Positions 10,658-22,174 are shown, counted from the stretch's first letter. The stretch is 64,000 bases of DNA from Mesostigma viride (GCA_009746045.1 RPFO01000072.1:5514507-5578506); one strand, 5' to 3'. The notes: generated by a model from the letters alone, not told the origin. Translations and numbers: made by a program.

Positions 10658-10890
10658 CCCTGATACAAAGACTCTAAAGACCTATGGAAAACCCTACATT
10701 CAGGAATCAGGACCTGTCCAAGCATCCTGGTAACGTGCCGTCAAGCCGGGTGGCCAGCGTGTCCGTGAGCGTCCATGCCTCGGCACCATAGGTGAGCACC
10801 GTGAGGACCAGGGCCTTGAAGAGCACGCGCTTGCGGCCCTTGCCCAGGTACTTCAAGTGCCAGTAGGGTTTGAGCGAACGAAGCTAGCCT
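10658..10890 (-). mobile_element. Second LINE fragment, broken by a nested insertion
   Basis: About 220 bases closely match 10,110-10,340 (CTGATACAAAGACTCTAAAG ... TGTCCGTGAGCGTCCATGCC). The match continues at 12,534-12,725 and again at 14,826-15,205, so one LINE copy has been split by two ORF1-type insertions. Confidence 0.7.
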
Positions 10891-12535
10891 GGCTAAATAG
10901 TCCAGTTCTTAGCACTGGAACGCAAGCTCCTTGGGCCCGGTGGGCCCATCCCCTACGAGAACCTGTCCAGAAAGGTTCCTCGCCCGGCCAGTGCACAACC
11001 ATCGCCTCGCTATCCTGTGCAGCTTCTTCCATGCAGCCAACTGAAGATGACCTCACCGCTAAGCTCCGCAACCCAGCCCGGCCTGCGCAGCCGGCAGCCA
11101 CATCGGCTTCCTCCCTCTGCAAGGATGACGCCCGGCCGAGCGCGCAGTGCTGGAGGAGCACGTACGTGACCTGGCTGCTGCATGGCTGATCTCGCTGAAC
11201 ACGACGCTCAACACGGTGGAGGCCCGGGTCTCCCATATGGAAACCAAGTTCGTCCGCAAGCTCCAACCTCAGTAACTTCACGGCTCTGCAGACCGCGGTA
11301 CAGGCATCTTCGAAAAGGCCGCATGCTGCACTTGTCTCGCGCAGTAAATCAGGTGGAGGGCAAGTGCGGCCTGCTCGTCAAAAAGCTCGAAGCCATCACC
11401 GCCCGAACCGACGTCCTGGCCACGCAGGTCCCGGCAATTGCAGCGCAGATGCCAGGCCACCATCGCAGCCCAGCCCACTCGGCCGGCAGATGATAGCCTC
11501 TCGCCGCACTCCTACGCGGACCTGCTGCGGTCAGCGACCCGGCCTCGACTACTCGGACGCCATCGCCACGAAACTCCAAGAGCTTGAAGACCTTAATCGC
11601 CTGAGGCAAAACAATGGGAGGCCACCGACCGCGCTCGCTGCGACTGCCGGGTGGTGCTGCGTCGCTTCCCCCAGAAGCCAGGTGAGACGTCAACCACCGG
11701 CCTTGCCGACGAGCTCAAGGACCAGCTTCTTACCCTCATCATGGGCCTCGGGTAGGTGAGGTGGAACTGCGTGGCGGTGCATGCCACGGCCGCCTTCCCC
11801 ACTCACGGGACGAGGCGGCTCTCCCACCAGTCCTGCTCACCTCAGACCTCAGTTCCCCTCCCCTGAGGACAAGCAGCGGTTCCTTTCTCGTCATAAGAGG
11901 TCGCACGACCTCACCTGGACGCTCAGGGAAGACGACCTGAACCCCGCTTAGCAGCAGCAGCGACGCGACCTGTGGCCTGAATACCGGCTCCGCCCGACAA
12001 GCAGGACCCCCATGCGCAGAAGCCCAAGGTGTCAGTACTGGAGGGGCGGGGACCTGATGATCATGCAACCACAAGATGTGGACGCGCCCCCTGCGGCCGG
12101 CTATAGAATAGCCCTAGCTTGTAATCATTGGTAGTAGTCACTGCCGCCATGGCAGCCATGCCTAGCTAGAATGTTTGCCTAGCCTTGCCATCATACCTAG
12201 TGCATGCACCGCTAACGCACGGTACACAACCTGCCATAGCCTTAGCTTAATAGCCCTTGTACAGCCAGCCATGCTACGTCCTGGCTATGCTTAGCTTCCT
12301 TGCCCACGCTCCTTGTTATGGTATGCTCACGCGGGTCTTATTGCACCCACAGACCTTGCCAGATCGTCTAATAATCGTGTCCGATTGCTGCTGTGGCATG
12401 CCTTAGCTAGGCATGAAGGAGAAAGGGGGTCTCTGCCCTTTCTTCCTGTTGTGCACATATACAGGGATGAAAAGCACTCCGGTGCTCCGTGACTCCCCAA
12501 AGGGAGCACGAGTTTAATTAATTGATTAATTAATT
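10890..12535 (+). mobile_element. ORF1-only LINE derivative, degenerate, (TTAA)n tail
   Basis: Fragmented ORF1-like coding on the plus strand, including QQQRRDLWPEYR-like text near 11,955 that corresponds to the L1-type ORF1 at 13,151-13,783. A non-coding 3' part and a TTAATTAATTGATTAATTAATT tail at 12,515-12,535 follow. A second copy of the 3' half is at 21,227-21,886. No reverse transcriptase is present. Confidence 0.65.
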
Positions 12536-12725
12536 GAAGCGATCACGGAACTCGACCTCCTTCCCGGCGATCGCAGCCGGGGCTTCGGCGGGCAACTGGT
12601 AGCCCCAATCACCATCGCCTCAGTTTTGACACTAATCTCCAACCCCACCGCCCGCGTCTTCAAGCCCAGACAGTCCAGCCAGGTCTGAATGTGCTTGGGG
12701 CGCCCGGCGATGAGGGTGGTATCAT
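12534..12725 (-). mobile_element. LINE reverse transcriptase fragment between two insertions
   Basis: This fragment matches 10,408-10,600 (GAAGCGATCACGG ... CAGACAGTCCAGCCAGGTCT ... GATGAGGGTGGT). It resumes at 14,826 after the insertion 12,726-14,818. Confidence 0.7.
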
Positions 12726-14818
12726 TAATTAATTAATTAGGAACATAACTCCGTTGGGAGTATATGTAGCACATAGTAGCCCAGAGAAGGGGCATATTGC
12801 CTATCATACATTCTAAGCTACTTCCTGCAAGGGTGGGAATCATTGTAAAGGACCCTTGCTCTAGGTGCACCAGGGCACTTGCATCCCCATGATCTTCAAG
12901 CTATGCCCAGCGAAGGGGGAGCCTGTCATGGGGGGGAAGATCAGCATGCATGGCTATACAAAAAGCTAGGGCATGGCATCTCAGCAGAGAGTTACTCCCT
13001 GCATGGGCACAACATTACTAAATAAGGCTAGGCATCATCTGGAGTGTGGCACATCATAGGCACACATGTACATGGCTAAGGGAGACTCGTGAGTCAGCTG
13101 GTATAGAGCCTGTAGGAGGCTTACATGTACATGGCCACGGTCTATCTATTCTACACTACTATACTGCTGTATTCCCCTATTAAAGCTGGGGCGTCTGGAG
13201 TCGTTGGGGCCGCGCGGGGGTCGCCTGCCAGCCGCTTGTGGCCGACGTAGATGACCGCCCCCTTCCAGTACACCAGCTGCCCCGCCTTGGTCTGCCGGAG
13301 CTGGAGGTAGGTCGGCCATAGCTCCCGTCGCCGTTGTTGCTGCGCCAGGGTCAAGTCGTCGTCAAGATTGAAGAGAGTCTTCTCGAGCCGCTTGCGGCGT
13401 CGGAGAAAAGAAATCTTGTCCGCCGGGGTCTTAAAGGTGAGAAGGAGCGGGGGCGGCCCTGCCTTACCCCGCGCGCGGGGAAGGCGGTGGGCGACCAGCT
13501 CGATCTCACCAGTAAGGCCCATGTGACTAAGAATTTCTCTCTCAAACGCACGTGCAAGCTTCTCGGAATTCTCACCTTCCTCCATGTCGAGGTTCTTGAC
13601 AATGACGTTAAGGCTGCGCTTGGCAAGCTCGGCCTCCTCGCGGAGGTCAAGCGTCTGCCGCTGGAGCTGGGCTGCGACGGCGGAGGTGGTGGAGGTGGCC
13701 GGTGTGCTGCTTAAGCATGTCCGCCCAGGTCGTGATGGGAGGAGCATCGCCGGCCAGGCCAGCAGAGGCTGGCTTGGTGGCAATGTCCTTCACCCGGCCT
13801 GGGCGGTGAGGCCCGCGGTGTTCTGCAGGATCGACCTCGATAGCGATGGCATTATCCTTAAGACGCTGGTCAATGTCGCGGAGCTGGGCGGTGATGGAGT
13901 CGGTGGAGGCGGAGGGGGGGGGGGGGGGCGAGGAGGGTGGCGGTGGCGGTGGCGGTGGGGATGGTGGGGAGCTCAGCAGCCAGCGTGCGACCCACAGCTG
14001 CCACATCTGCAGCTAGGGGCGTCACGTGCTGTGAGATGGTTTCTTGGAGGTGGAGTCCTGAGGAAGGTGGATTTGGTCAAGGGGGAGGGGGTCCAGAGGT
14101 CCGTGACAGAGCGCTGAAGGATGGAAAAGAGGGCGGCGAGCTGAAGACGGGGGCGAGACCAGCGGGCCAGGTTCTCAGCATGTTGTCGGACTGTAAACCG
14201 GCCGTCAGGTCCAGTGCGGAGGCGGCTATGGCTTTGAAGGCGCTGGCACAGGTCGAAAATGGAGGCGTATGACCCATAAAACACGAGCTCCAGTATCTTG
14301 ATGGGTGGCATGTCGAAAAAGCCGGGTCTGGCATCGTCGAAGGTGGAAAATAACCCGTCAACGTCAAAGTCGCGCTCAGACCAGCTCGGTTCGGTTGGGC
14401 GGCTGCGTTTTGGCTCAGGCGAGGCTGAGGGCGAGGCAGGAAGCCCGGGAGGGTGCTGGACGACCACCAGTGCGCGACTAGTGTCATCATTGCCTGCCGG
14501 ACCTGAGGGCGAAGCTGCAGCCGGAGCTGCAGACGTATTTTCATTGCCGAGCGCAGCCGTCAGGCTGCGTTGCGTCGATAAGCGTTTGCTGGTCGTATAT
14601 TGCGTGATAGCTGCGGAAAATTAGATCAGCATGTGCGTCCTAGAAAGACGCGCCGATTGTGATATTCACGGCTGAATTCGGTGCTCAAACGTGAAAGTTA
14701 TGAGCTCCGCCGTCGATCAGCCATGGCTACCTCGTGGCTCGTATCATGCATTGACAGACGTGGCCATGCACATAATTAAAAAGATGGTATCATCCATGGC
14801 CATGCACATAATTAAAAA
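12726..14818 (-). mobile_element. ORF1-only (HAL1-like) LINE insertion with 11-bp target duplication
   Basis: The insertion is bounded by GGTGGTATCAT at 12,715-12,725 and 14,819-14,829, and joining the flanks restores the LINE reverse transcriptase sequence. On the minus strand it starts near a 5'UTR monomer (about 14,590-14,700), has an L1-type ORF1 and ends in a TTAA-repeat tail at 12,722-12,740. No endonuclease or reverse transcriptase lies within. Confidence 0.75.
13151..13783 (-). CDS. L1-type ORF1 protein (RRM plus C-terminal domain)
   Basis: A 210-residue open frame whose central part (SLNVIVKNLDMEEGEN, then AFEREILSHMGL and ELVAHRLPRA) has the alternating strand/helix pattern of the L1 ORF1p RNA-recognition domain. 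The C-terminal domain part is KISFLRRRKRLEKTLFNL and QQQRRRELWPTYLQLRQ. It continues upstream in other frames to about 14,544, so the N-terminus is frame-broken. ORF1p is the RNA-binding chaperone of LINE RNPs. Family placement comes from pattern only. Confidence 0.6.
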   Translation of the reverse strand: MPPSQPLLAWPAMLLPSRPGRTCLSSTPATSTTSAVAAQLQRQTLDLREEAELAKRSLNVIVKNLDMEEGENSEKLARAFEREILSHMGLTGEIELVAHRLPRARGKAGPPPLLLTFKTPADKISFLRRRKRLEKTLFNLDDDLTLAQQQRRRELWPTYLQLRQTKAGQLVYWKGAVIYVGHKRLAGDPRAAPTTPDAPALIGEYSSIVV

Positions 14819-14825
14819 GGTGGTA

Positions 14826-15205
14826 TCATCGATCCGCATAATAAATCAGGTAAGACAGGCGGTAACCCGATCGAGGGCCACCGCCGTCGTATTCGCGATG
14901 TCCAAGCCAGGCTCGAACCCCGGCCTTATTTAGAGTAGTGAAGCGCGCGCACGTGCCCGGCGCATGATGTGATCGGTCCACGTCAACAATGAACAGATAT
15001 GGGGACAGGACACAACCTTGCCACACCCTGTGGTGATCGAAGGGGGAATATGGTGGGGTGGTGCACCTTCCGCAGTCCGCACTACTGCCTATGATCGGGC
15101 TCATATACAGCCGGCGAACGGCAGCAATAAATGCTGGGGGCACATGATCCAGAGCTAGGATGGCCCAAAGATCGAGCCTCCCAGAGGACCGTCTCGATGG
15201 CCTTG
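14826..15205 (-). mobile_element. LINE reverse transcriptase fragment
   Basis: The minus strand reads GCVLSPYLFIVDVD and, downstream, LIYYADR. These are reverse transcriptase motifs 4 and 5 with a damaged YADD box. This is the upstream continuation of the LINE split by the two ORF1-only insertions, itself cut at 15,205 by the REL-LINE. Confidence 0.7.
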
Positions 15206-15350
15206 ATATATACTAAAAATATAATTACTTACAGCAGAGTGAAATCACTCAATTAAACCAAAGCAAACGCCCAGCTATAAACCTATATACAGAGCCATGT
15301 CAAAGCTCTATACTAGGATAAGACCAATGGAAACTCCTAACGGGAGGAAC

Positions 15351-16010
15351 CTAATAGCCCTGCTGCACCGCAAAATCAGCCCACGTACGGCGGAGCATGA
15401 TGTCAGCCATGGCCCGAGTCAGCGCCACCGACAAGCGCGCTGACGCCAATATGACGTCCAGGTCCGCGCCGACCATGGGGCCCGCTGGCCCTCCAGGTCC
15501 AGCCGGTCCTCCCGGAGCCGGCAACACTCCTTGCATGAAGAAGGCGGAGGTCAGGGGCCCCATGGCCCCAAACTCCTCCACTGAGGACAAAGGGCACCAC
15601 ACGATGGTGCCCGACGTCGCCGTAGGCCTGAGGAGCTTGGCCCGCTCCGCCCGGTCCGCCGTGTAACCTGCCGTGAGGGAGGCCCCAGCCACGTGGCTAA
15701 GAGCCAAGGGCCGCGCCAACGCACCGTCAATAAGCAGATGCCGGCCACCCCCCTCAAATTAAGTCCAGCACCACGATGTCAGGCCGGTGGTTGGGGGACT
15801 AGAAGGCAGCGCCATCCGCATCCTCGGACCAGATGTTCGCGTCACTGGGGGAAAACCGACCGAACCATGGCGAGCACCACCGTCAGGAGGACATGCAGTT
15901 TGCAAATACAAATACCAATTCTGATTCTGTTGGCCCCCCATGCAGGCAAGGTAGTGAGTCCCCGTGGGATCCAGCGGCTGCCCACAGCTACCACAATTAA
16001 GGCCGCCAGG
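15351..16010 (-). pseudogene. CCHC knuckle and restriction-like endonuclease of REL-LINE
   Basis: Frame-broken copy of the module best read at 29,728-30,354: a C-x2-C-x9-H-x3-C knuckle (CGSCGQPLDPTGTHYLAC) followed by the PD...D nuclease core (SPNHRPDIVV ... LLIDVSVARP) and a conserved tail ending ADFAVQQGY. The knuckle plus nuclease order is diagnostic for R2/CRE-type LINEs. Confidence 0.7.
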
Positions 16011-16964
16011 CCGGAACAAGAGGCTGCGGGGCGCAAATAGCTGGTGCCGGAGCGCCACCGCGAGTAGTGGCTGGGAGCTAAGGCGAATGGGGGGGCCATG
16101 GGATCGAAGAGCACGAAGGTACGCCGAGCCCACACTCCGCGCAATGAAAGCGAGAACAGCCACGCACGTCCCTGGGCGTTGAGGTCCGCGAAAAGAGCCA
16201 TCCAATCAGCCGTGTGCAGAATACCCACGTAGGTTTTCTGGTGTTTATCGATGACGCGAGCAGCTAGGGAATGCGGCGGGAGATTGAACGGAGGCAACCG
16301 AGGGAGTGCCGCGAGGGAGGCGGCACTGTACCGCCTGAGCGGCACGGCCGGACAGGAGAACAGGCCTGCTGGATCTCAGCATAGGCCTCCTGGATGGCGG
16401 TGACGAAGGGCAAAGGGCTGCTGGGGTCCAGGAGGTCAGGCGCTGCCGTTGCCAAAAGGCCGGGGCAGGAGCCGGCAGCTTTCCGCCCACGACTGAGCGA
16501 CGGAGCCCAAAAATGCTGCTGGGGCCAGCCGGGCGGCACGAGTCAGACCACAGCCACCCATCCGTGCAGGCAGGGAGCTGCAATGCGAATATAGCATGTG
16601 GCGGGAGGTCGGGGCCCGGGACCAGCTGCGCCATTGAAGGCCGACTGGATGCGTTCGTCGTGGCCCTCGGCGGCCAGCCGGACCTGAGCCGGAAGAGCGC
16701 CCCGGAGCCAGTGAACGACGCGAGGGTGAGCGCAAAACCACAGAAGAGACCCTTGGTCTGCGAATCATGAATTAATTCATTCATTCCTTGGTCTGCGAAT
16801 CATGAAGGCGCGCAATCAAGGGCAGTACCTTAGTGCGTGCCTCGAGGGCGGCCCGCAGAGTATCGATGACAAACTCGGGGTCGCCAACCGGAACGCCGAG
16901 GACATCCAACCCATGGAGGCGCTCATCCCGGCCCAAGAGCTGGGCGGAAAGCCGGATCGAGCAA

Positions 16965-18190
16965 TCACCTTGCATGGGGCGAGTACACCGCGCACTTGGC
17001 CAGGGTCAACTGGAGGTTGATGTCGGCCACCGCGGTCTGCAGTGCCAGCAGAGCCGCGGTGGTGTCCGGCACAGGGCCCATGAGGTAGTAGATATCATCC
17101 AAGTAGGCCTGGATAGCTACCGCCGGGTGCATGGGCAGCATGGACCGCTTGGAGGCAACCCTGAAGGGGGGCGGCAAAGTACAGGGGTCCCAGGGGGTCC
17201 CCTTGCTGCATGGGTGCCCGACCGCGACAGCAGGCCGCCGCGAGTGCCGTCCTCCATGATGTGAACCAGTTGGCCGGGCTGGCCGTAGCACACGGCTGTT
17301 CAAGCCGGTACAAGTCCTCGAAGGACTCCATGACTGCCGCAAACATGCTTGCGCCGGCGGGACAGACTGTTGAACGCGTTGAGGCAGTCGACCTTGACGA
17401 CAGCGTGGGTGGGGTGGGCCTCGAGGTAGGCCTGCACCGAATGCATGGATGAGGATATCCGCCCTGCCTGGAGTCGTCACCCCCAGCTGGGCCGCCACCG
17501 AGGTCTCACCCGCTGCGAGGGCGGCCGGGCGGGCAGAAAAAGGCACGGAGCTCGGGCGCCTTTTGGCGGCAGATCACTTTGCCCACGAGCTTGCGGAGCA
17601 CCTCACCGCAGGCGATCGTCGGGCACACCTTGCCCTCGATCGGGGGGGGGCAAGACACCCTCATGAGCAGAGCGAGGAGGCGAGCGCCCGCTAACCACTC
17701 GATCACGCGCAGCGGGAGGAACGCGACCAGCCGCCAGGTCAATGAGGGTGTCAAAGAGAATGTCCTCGCCCCCATGCCCCACCAGGACCTCCAAGTGCTC
17801 GTAGCGCCAGCCCGACGGCCCGGTAGAGGAAGCCCGCGGGACCGCACGCATCACCTCCAGGAAGCAGTCGCGGTCCAGCCGGAGGGGCCGGGGCCGGCAG
17901 GGGGTCCGGCACGGGCAGCTGGAATCCGGGCTCCGCAGGGTGAAGAGCCTCCAAGGCCGCCAGGGTAGCCGCATTGGCTGGGGCCAGCTTGGCCATGTCC
18001 AAGCGGGTCATGGCCCGGCTGAGCTGCCCTTCGCGGACGAGGCGGATGACGTCGGCGGCCACCCGCTCGAAGGAGACCTCCCCCGACAGCCGGGCCGTGC
18101 GCGGGGGCGGCACGCCAAACAGCCCCTCCCAGTCCCCCTGCAGAAAGCGTCGGCAACGGGGAATGACCGCACCGTGGAGGCCGCGCACAC
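16965..18190 (-). pseudogene. Reverse transcriptase domain of REL-LINE (frame-broken)
   Basis: At least three frames are needed to follow the domain. Fragments include STGPSGWRYEHLEVLVGHG (fingers), the DCLNAF-like region near 17,370, GDPLGPLYF at about 17,185 and the palm motif AIQAYLDDIYYLMGP at about 17,080-17,125. The YLDD box is intact. Between-frame jumps show decay or indel errors. Confidence 0.7.
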
Positions 18191-19309
18191 CACGCCCGAG
18201 AGGTCCGAGTGAGGAGCAGGCGGGGGGTCACCATGTGCAGTTTAAAGCCCAGCGGGTCGTCCGGAGCGGCGTGCATGCGCCGGAGAGAATTAAACGATTG
18301 CACATTGCGCGATAAGGCTACGCGCGCGGTGGGGGACTCAGGTCGGTCAGGGTAGACGTCGGGTTGATGGCGCATGCATCCCAGGGAACCGTGTCAAGCC
18401 AACGCCAACCGGCCGAGTAGTCGGGCGGCGGGGGCTGGGAACCGGTGGGAGCCGAGGCGGGAGGGGGGGAGGGGGCCGGGACGGCTGGCCGGTTGAGGGG
18501 CCGTTGAGCAACACAGGCGCCGCGCGTGCTGCCGAGCGCGCCCGTGAATGGAGTACACCCGCTGGCAGTGAGCTTCCGGGCGCCGGTAACAGCTCATGGC
18601 CTGCAGATCCGCCGCGCCGAGATCGGGGTGCACAGCGCGAAGGTGCATGCTGGCAGAGGAGGTTACGGTTGTGGAACACACCAGCACACGGGGACCCCGT
18701 GGGAAGCAGCACGGCACACCGGTGAAGGCCGTCGGCGGGCGCTGAGTGGCGGGGACGGCGGCGCCAGCAAAGGCAGGTGGGGCCTGCGGCGTCTCCCCAG
18801 CCGGCGGGCCGGCAGGAGCGCGCACCACGACCCGACCAGCGCCCGGCATGCCCGCCGGGGCCACGGAGGAGGCAGTGCCCACCAGGGAGACCCCCAGCGG
18901 AGGGGGATCGAGAACGCCGGCGCCCCTCCCAGGGGATCGACTCGCCAGCCGCGCGCCCGCGACCACCCCAGGCCCCGGCAACGAGGCCGGGGGAGGCAGC
19001 CGAGGGGCCGGGCCGGCAGCTGGCCCGGCCCGGGGCCCGGGGGGGACCCTGCGGGGGACCCAGCGAGACCGGGGGCGGGCCGAGAGGAAGCGCAGTCCCA
19101 GGGCCGACACAACAGCCCGACACAACAGCCCGGCACAACGCATTACAATTCGTTCAAGTGGCCCGCCGGAGCGGCTGTACAATTTTTCCCAGTGAGCGCG
19201 CTGCCAAGTGTACTTGTGGGCAAATTTTTAGGTGCCCCGTCACTTCGAGGTACTAAAAATTAGGCTACGGTACGAATTCAGCGAATTTCAGCGAATTTTC
19301 AGTCGAGCC

Positions 19310-19810
19310 AAAGGAAGTGACGCCAACTACCAAAAAGTTTCCGTTACGAATTTTCAGCCCAACACTCGCGCAAAATGAAGTGACGGCAACTACCAAAAAG
19401 TTTCCGTTACGAATTTTCACTCCCACACGTTTGCACAAAAGGAAGTGACGGCAACTACCAAAAAGTTTCCGTTACGAATTTTCAGTCCCACACTTCGCGC
19501 AAATTTTAGTAGGGCTGCACGCAAGCTACCTTTCAAAATTTTGCGCTAGTATGGAACGCATTTCATTCGTCTGGAGGAACGCTGCCCGCCAACTACCCCC
19601 GTTCAGAAAGTTCCGCCGAAATTTACCCGAGATTTGGAAATCTGAACGTCCGCGCAAATTTTAGTAGGGCTGCACGCAAGCTACCTTTCAAAATTTTGCG
19701 CAAGTATGGAACGCAATTCATTCGTCCGGAGGAATGCTGCTCGTCAACTGCCCCCGTTCAGAAAGTTGCGCCGAACTTTACTTGAGATTTGGAAATCTGA
19801 ACGTGCGGTT
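19310..19810. repeat. Tandem repeats of about 60 bp and 154 bp, AT-rich
   Basis: The phrase AACTACCAAAAAGTTTCCGT recurs at about 19,328, 19,388 and 19,455. A longer block starting GCGCAAATTTTAGTAGGGCT occurs at about 19,498 and 19,652. No coding potential is seen. Confidence 0.75.
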
Positions 19811-19884
19811 GGAGTTTCGCGGGGAAACCCAAGTTCCCAAGTAATTCACCAATGACGCGCTTCGAACACTTGTCCGCTAAAACC

Positions 19885-20202
19885 TAAGCAGCCGCTCCGC
19901 CTGGCCACTTAAACGAAACTTGATGGGGCAGCGCGGCGCGGAGTGGAGCAAGCTGCGCGCGATGCACGCTTGATGGAATGTGTGGCCGCACGCGGGCAGC
20001 TGCGACACAAGCCATCCCCCTGCCGGAAGGGCTCGAGGCAGATGGCACAGGAGCCCGACTCGGGGTCGTCCCCCTCGATCCAGATGAACACACATGAAGA
20101 ACAGCCGAAAACCATCCTGGGGCAAATGCGACGCACCTCCTCCATCAACCGGACCACCACAAATATACAGCCATGACATTTGCCATCACCTTCCGAGTTC
20201 AC
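19885..20202 (-). pseudogene. RING-H2 finger protein fragment with one frame break
   Basis: One minus frame reads GSCAICLEPFRQGDGL and the next reads SQLPACGHTFHQACIARSLL followed by APRCPIKF. Together these form a C3H2C3 (RING-H2) finger of the E3 ubiquitin ligase type. The switch lies at a GGGGG run near 20,020, so it is either a single-base assembly error or a lesion. The N-terminal part (MNSEGDGKCHGCIFVV) has no recognised domain. Length suggests a fragment. Confidence 0.6.
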
Positions 20203-20605
20203 AGTTACACTGTTACAGGGCAGATTCGGACTTCCTCAAGTACTGGATAGTACCACTCTATGATCCATGTGCAAATACCGATGATCCGGCACTGAATCAA
20301 TTGGCTCTACAATATTCTTATATATTATCCAGCTAGTTGGGCACGTTGATAGTTCACTCTCCTTGGTTTGTTGGCAGACAAGCTAGTGGCCAGCCTTCAT
20401 CATGTGTGACAGCATCCTAATAAGGTTTAGCTCGCGACTAATCCTCGCATGATGCTTGAACCAGTACACAGCTGCACTTAAACTAGAAAGTTGTACGCAT
20501 TGAGACACAATTTGCGAGATCCATGCAACATACTCTATCTCCTATGTTTTCCTTTCTCTTCTTTGTCAATACAATGATGTTCATACATCTACATGTATAT
20601 CTCCT

Positions 20606-20934
20606 GACCTCCGCCTTCTTCAAGGAGTGTTGCCGGCTCCGGGAGGACCGGCTGGACCTGGAGGGCCAGCGGGCCCCATGGTCGGCGCGGACCTGGACGT
20701 CATATTGGCGTCAGCGCTTGTCGGTGGCGCTGACTCGGGCCATGGCTGACATCATGCTCCGCCGTACGCGGGCTGATTTTGCGGTGCAGCAGGGCTATTA
20801 GGTTCCTCCCGTTAGGCGTTTCCATTGGTCTTATCGTAGTATAGAGCTTTGACATGGCTCTGTATATAGGTTTATAGCTGGGCGTTTGCTTTGGTTTGAG
20901 TGATTTCACTCTGCTGTAAGTAATTATATTTTTA
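20606..20934 (+). mobile_element. 5'-truncated REL-LINE copy with 13-bp target duplication
   Basis: Only the last part of the endonuclease ORF (TSAFFKECCRLREDRL ... ADFAVQQGY) and the 3'UTR are present. The copy is flanked by ATGTATATCTCCT at 20,593-20,605 and 20,935-20,947. This clean duplication fixes the 3' end of the family (TAATTATATTTTTA). Confidence 0.88.
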
Positions 20935-20964
20935 ATGTATATCTCCTTGATCCAAGTAAATAAA

Positions 20965-21226
20965 TCAATTAATTAATTAATTAAGAACATAGAGCTCCGT
21001 GGGGAGCATATGTAACACATATCCCTGCATGAGAAGGGGCATACGGGTTTTTAATACAGTCTGGGCTACAACCTGCAGGCGGAGGATGTAGACTGCCACC
21101 TACACCGAATGTGATCCTGCACCACCATGATGGTTCATACCTAAAAGAAGGCCTGCATGACATGTGGGGTGGAAGATGATTATGGCTTGGCTCAGTATTA
21201 TATCTGGTGCTTGGCATCTCAGCAGA
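20965..21226 (-). mobile_element. ORF1-only LINE copy 2, 3' part
   Basis: The (TTAA)n tail at 20,968-20,985 and following sequence match 12,726-13,000. The copy is interrupted at 21,227-21,886 by a plus-strand relative and at 22,175 by an LTR element, and ends beyond 31,429. Confidence 0.65.
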
Positions 21227-21886
21227 CGATTGACAGCTGGACGACGACCTGCTGACCCCCGCTGAGCAGCAGCAGCGACGCGACCTGTGGCCCGAATACC
21301 TCCGCCACAAGCAGGAGCCCCATGCAGAAGCCCAAGGTGTACTGGAGCCGGGGCGGGACCTGATGATCAACCACAAGATGTGGACGCCTGCTGTGGGCTA
21401 GAATAGCCCTAGCTTGTAATCATTGGTAGTCACTGCCGCCATCGGCATTAATTCGGCAGCCATGCCTAGAATGTTTGCCTAGCAGAGCCACCATACCTAG
21501 TCATGCCGGTACCACACGGTACACAACCAGCCATAGCGCTAGCTTAGCCCTAAGTTGTACAGCCATGCTACGTCCTGACTATTACTACTTGATGGCTATC
21601 AAGGAGACAACCAGCGCAGGCCAGAAATCGGGAGAATCCGGCTATGATCAGCTTACTTGCCCACGCTCCTTGTTATAATATGATCACACGGGTCGCATTG
21701 CACCCACAGAACTTGCCGGATCCTCTATCGTGTCCGATTGCTGCTGTGGCATGCCTCTGGCATGAAGGAGAAAGGGGGTCTCTGCCCTTTCTTCCTGTTG
21801 TGCACACAGCCACACACAGGGATTAAAAGCACTCGACCGGTGGTCCGTGACTCCCCAACGGGGCCACGAGTTTAATTAATTAATTA
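21227..21886 (+). mobile_element. Nested ORF1-only LINE copy, 660 bp, 11-bp target duplication
   Basis: Flanked by ATCTCAGCAGA at 21,216-21,226 and 21,887-21,897. It matches the 3' part of 10,890-12,535 (QQQRRDLWPEY-coding region, then the CTTGTAATCATTGGTAGTCA non-coding region) and ends in TTAATTAATTAATTA. 5'-truncated, as expected for target-primed insertion. Confidence 0.85.
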
Positions 21887-21897
21887 ATCTCAGCAGA

Positions 21898-22174
21898 GAG
21901 TAACTCTCTGCATGGGCAAAGCATGACTAAATCCTCTAACTAAAGCTAATGCATTGGCGGGTGTGGGCCCATCACGTAGGCATACACGGCCACGTCACTA
22001 AGCTTTACCAGTCTACACTACTGCTATATAGTCCCCTACTAGGCTGGGGTGGCTGGCCGGGGTGGCTGAGGCGGCAGGGGTCGCCTGCCAGGGCTTGTGG
22101 GCGATATAGATGTCCGCCCCCCTCCAGTAGACCGGCTTCTGCCCTGCCGTCTGCCGGAGCTGGAGGTAGGTCGG
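21898..22174 (-). mobile_element. ORF1-only LINE copy 2, continued
   Basis: Matches 12,985-13,330, including the ORF1 C-terminus (TYLQLRQTAGQKPVYWRGADIY). It is cut by the LTR element at 22,175 and resumes at 31,430 with CCATATAGCTCCCGTCGCCG. Confidence 0.75.

Larger units (their letters stand above)
15210..19200 (-). mobile_element. R2-like LINE with restriction-like endonuclease (longest copy)
   Basis: The minus strand shows, 5' to 3': a Cys/His-containing N-terminal region (about 18,400-19,180, possible zinc fingers); reverse transcriptase (about 16,965-18,190, with TGPSGWRYEHLEVL and the catalytic box AYLDDIYYL); a post-RT region; a CCHC knuckle; and a C-terminal restriction-like endonuclease (RPDIVVLDFE ... 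LIDVSVARP), ending QQGY. The 3'UTR ends at about 15,215 at ATATATACT. Several frameshifts make this copy inactive. REL-type LINEs nick a specific target and prime reverse transcription there. Confidence 0.8.

Noticed and set aside
12100-12510. tRNA, rRNA or SINE A/B-box genes in the non-coding 3' regions
   Set aside because: No cloverleaf or box A/B pair could be recognised; the region is the 3' part of the ORF1-only LINE.
16965-17546. Group II intron or retron reverse transcriptase
   Set aside because: The YLDD box alone would allow it, but the CCHC knuckle and the downstream restriction-like endonuclease, poly-TA insertion sites and 5' truncations identify an R2-like LINE.
18526-19263. Long GC-rich open frames on both strands
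   Set aside because: High-GC composition opens many frames; only the minus strand fits the N-terminal part of the REL-LINE.
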